NCBI GenBank assembly: GCA_015057165.1 | Contig: SVEY01000016.1 | Coordinates: 1 to 64,000, forward strand | Length of the DNA stretch: 64,000 nt | Source: Lachnospiraceae bacterium | GTDB lineage: Bacteria > Bacillota > Clostridia > Lachnospirales > Lachnospiraceae | Reading direction: 5' to 3' | Part shown: positions 62,624 to 64,000 of the stretch, one piece after another | Layout: each line of letters starts with the position of its first letter | Numbering within the stretch: position 1 is the first letter of the stretch | The notes under the pieces: model-generated | What the model was told of the DNA's origin: nothing | Databases searched by the model: none | What the model saw: only the letters and a program-made list of their open reading frames with translations | Translations under genes and position numbers: made by a program

Positions 62624-62842
62624 TTATAAGGAAAACATTTCATCAAGTTTTTTAGAAAACTTTTCTCTTTTAATCAGCTTATGATTACCAACACGAAGAA
62701 AGCAATCATCGTACGGATCATTTGCAATATCATATAGTTTGTTCGTGCCTATATTGAAATACTCTGATACTTCTTTAATTGTTAAGGCATACTTTTTATC
62801 GATAGGAATACTCCCACCGGAAAGCCTTGTTGTATTATTCAT
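62624..62842 (-). CDS. Excisionase (Tn916 Xis-like)
   Basis: 72 residues from ATG 62842. Winged-helix DNA-binding protein like Tn916 Xis: IPIDKKYALTIKEVSEYFNI (first helices), GTNKLYDIANDPYDDCFLRV and GNHKLIKREKFSKKLDEMF. It bends DNA at the element end and steers the integrase to excision. The frame runs up to 62896, but 62842 fits the family length; AGAAG is a weak ribosome site. Directly upstream of int as in other Tn916-like modules. Confidence 0.85.
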   Translation of the reverse strand: MNNTTRLSGGSIPIDKKYALTIKEVSEYFNIGTNKLYDIANDPYDDCFLRVGNHKLIKREKFSKKLDEMFSL

Positions 62843-62945
62843 AATAGCTTCTATTTCCTCTTCCTCCTTCCTCTTACATAAGTATTGGAATAACAAACCG
62901 AAAAAATATTCCTACTTCTTTCTTGCAAGAAAATGGAGATATCCA

Positions 62946-62995
62946 TAAAAAACATCCATACATTCGCAAAAAATATCATTACGAATATATGGATG
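62946..62995 (-). terminator. Intrinsic terminator upstream of excisionase
   Basis: Minus strand: CATCCATATATTCG, 15-nt loop, CGAATGTATGGATG (one mismatch), then TTTTTT. It would stop a minus-strand transcript coming from the repeat region to the right. Confidence 0.65.
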
Positions 62996-62999
62996 GTTT

Positions 63000-63400
63000 C
63001 TGTATCAAGTTTCTCTATAAATTAGCTCGTCCGCGTATGCAGACGGCTCTAACCGTTGATTTTACTTGCTTTCCGCGTTTTTTTAGAGCTAGTTCGCAAT
63101 TTTGCGAACCGAACAAATCAAGTAGTTCGCAAATTATACGCCTTGAACAAAAAATATGGACCTTTTCCGCGAATTTGAGCTCTTGAAACGCTGATAAACA
63201 CTAGCTTTCCGCGTTTTTGAAGGCCAGTTCGCGAATTTGATTTTGCAAAATCATTAGAGTTCATAAAAACACGAATTCTTGTACTTAGCATTTAGACCCT
63301 TTCCGCGTTTTTTTCAATTTTGCGAACTGCTGTAAGCGTTGATTTTACCAGGTTTTCCGCGTTTTGAAATTCCATTCCGCGAAATTGAACTTCACCAACA
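63000..63400. repeat. Iteron-like non-coding region with TTTCCGCG repeats
   Basis: No plausible gene. TTTCCGCG occurs at 63070, 63164, 63206, 63300 and 63354, with TTCCGCG at 63375. CGTTGATTTTAC precedes it at 63054 and 63337, with a degenerate third copy near 63189. TTCGC/GCGAA half-sites are frequent, including the palindrome GTTCGCAA-TT-TTGCGAAC (63092-63109). The pattern suggests binding sites for an element-encoded protein (origin, transfer origin or integrase arm sites). The spacing 94 bp occurs twice (63070 to 63164, 63206 to 63300). Confidence 0.7.
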
Positions 63401-63796
63401 AAAAACACTCTACTCACTAACAGGATACGCAACTATGCACACGATTTTTCGGTTCAAGTTGCCTGTTGTCACTAGCCTATGGCAAGTGAATTTAGGGAGT
63501 GCCCTATCCACCCTTTTGAACATAAGTTATGACACCGTTTAAATCATTATTTTTCATCATCTCATTTCAGGAATCATAACTCATAAATTTAGCTAATTCT
63601 TTGCTCTCATTCATTACGGTTCCTCCTCACATAACATTCCTATACGCATTTTCCCTTAATACATATTCTATCACTTTTTGTTGCAAATGGTAGTTTTTAT
63701 TGTTTGTGTACCCATTAAATAAATTTTTATGGAGGTATAATGCAACTTATGTTAATATTAAGAGGTATAAATGACATTATGACAGGAGGGGGGAAA
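63401..63796. other. Intergenic stretch upstream of lipoprotein gene
   Basis: No convincing gene. Open frames here are short, lack ribosome sites and show no family features. 63500-63520 has a small GGG-AGTG-CCC hairpin. An in-frame upstream ATG at 63740 has GGAGG, giving 19 extra codons to the lipoprotein. Confidence 0.5.
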
Positions 63797-64000
63797 ATGA
63801 AAACACGAAAACATTTTGCAATTAGTCTTTCAGTCTTATTTGTTTTAGCACTTGCGTTATGTAGTTGTAGTTGTGGCAAAAAAACGGCAGACATTGATTA
63901 CGGTGATGCTATATCATTTGAAATTATGCTTAATGAAGGCGAAGATATGAAGGAAAAAGTTGTTCAATTTACCGCAGATGATGTTAAAACTGACACAGCA
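63797..64000 (+). CDS. Lipoprotein, N-terminal part (3' end outside window)
   Basis: 68 codons open to the window end. MKTRKHFAISLSVLFVLALA is a lipoprotein signal peptide, followed by a Cys-rich LCSCSCGKK; the lipobox is LCSC or LALC. AGGAGGGGGG precedes ATG 63797 by 4 nt. After the signal is an acidic extracellular part. The rest is missing, so the function cannot be named. An alternative in-frame start lies at 63740. Confidence 0.75.
   Translation, partial: MKTRKHFAISLSVLFVLALALCSCSCGKKTADIDYGDAISFEIMLNEGEDMKEKVVQFTADDVKTDTA

Noticed and set aside
62923..63186. 87-residue open frame in the repeat region
   Set aside because: No ribosome site, composition follows the repeats, and no family features. 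Treated as non-coding.
63339..63542. 67-residue open frame upstream of the lipoprotein gene
   Set aside because: Starts inside a repeat unit, has no ribosome site and shows no recognisable domain.

Overview
The window looks like a chromosomal segment of a low-GC, strictly anaerobic Firmicute of the Lachnospiraceae (Butyrivibrio / Lachnospira / Eubacterium-like). The reasons are AT-rich DNA with strong GGAGG ribosome sites, pyruvate formate-lyase with its activase, rubrerythrin next to superoxide reductase, a DUF5688-type protein, several Rpn/PD-(D/E)XK 'transposase' paralogues and typical clostridial gene order (nusB-xseA-xseB-dxs-tlyA-nadK-argR-recN; rpmE-DUF1385-prmC-prfA; rny-recX-recA). 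Family names come from reading the proteins; no database search was possible.

Layout. 1-3620: a small array of Rpn-family nuclease paralogues (one cut by the window edge, one inverted and divergent, one 5'-truncated remnant, one intact). 3718-17984: a surface-polysaccharide locus on the minus strand. It begins with a WcaJ-type phosphoglycosyl transferase (17984) and continues through two glycosyltransferases, a polysaccharide ABC exporter, two proteins sharing an unnamed domain, a GT-B transferase with sialyltransferase-like motifs, a CMP-Kdo-synthetase-like enzyme, a DRE-TIM aldolase and a HAD phosphatase. An XRE regulator is nested in the locus, and a 14-bp palindrome (AATACT-N2-AGTATT) lies over both promoters I can find there. 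The exporter ATPase carries a signal peptide, an extracellular cohesin-like domain and a membrane segment ahead of its nucleotide-binding domain.

18079-22540: a ZTP (pfl-type) riboswitch with terminator controlling pflB-pflA, then tRNA-Thr(CGT) and a DUF5688-like gene. 22556-58014 is mostly housekeeping on the minus strand: diguanylate cyclase, DNA repair, NAD and isoprenoid enzymes, translation factors, rho, metA, ligA, a pseudouridine synthase that seems to start at AUU, tRNA-Arg(CCG), shikimate genes (aroK-aroD, with aroE divergent), rny, recX, recA with a LexA box, superoxide reductase-rubrerythrin, a chemoreceptor, alaS with a coupled 56-residue membrane ORF, a methylthioadenosine/SAH-deaminase-like gene and punA.

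58021-64000 is accessory: a tandem 51-bp hairpin repeat, ychF, a complete IS1182-family insertion sequence with two nested inverted repeats, a Tn916-type integrase/excisionase pair, an iteron-like non-coding region with repeated TTTCCGCG, and the start of a lipoprotein gene cut by the window end.

The best candidates for an undescribed system are the polysaccharide locus (a CMP-activated keto-deoxy-acid made by a non-canonical aldolase route, exported by a cohesin-tagged ABC transporter under local XRE control), then the Rpn array and the repeat region beside the integrase.
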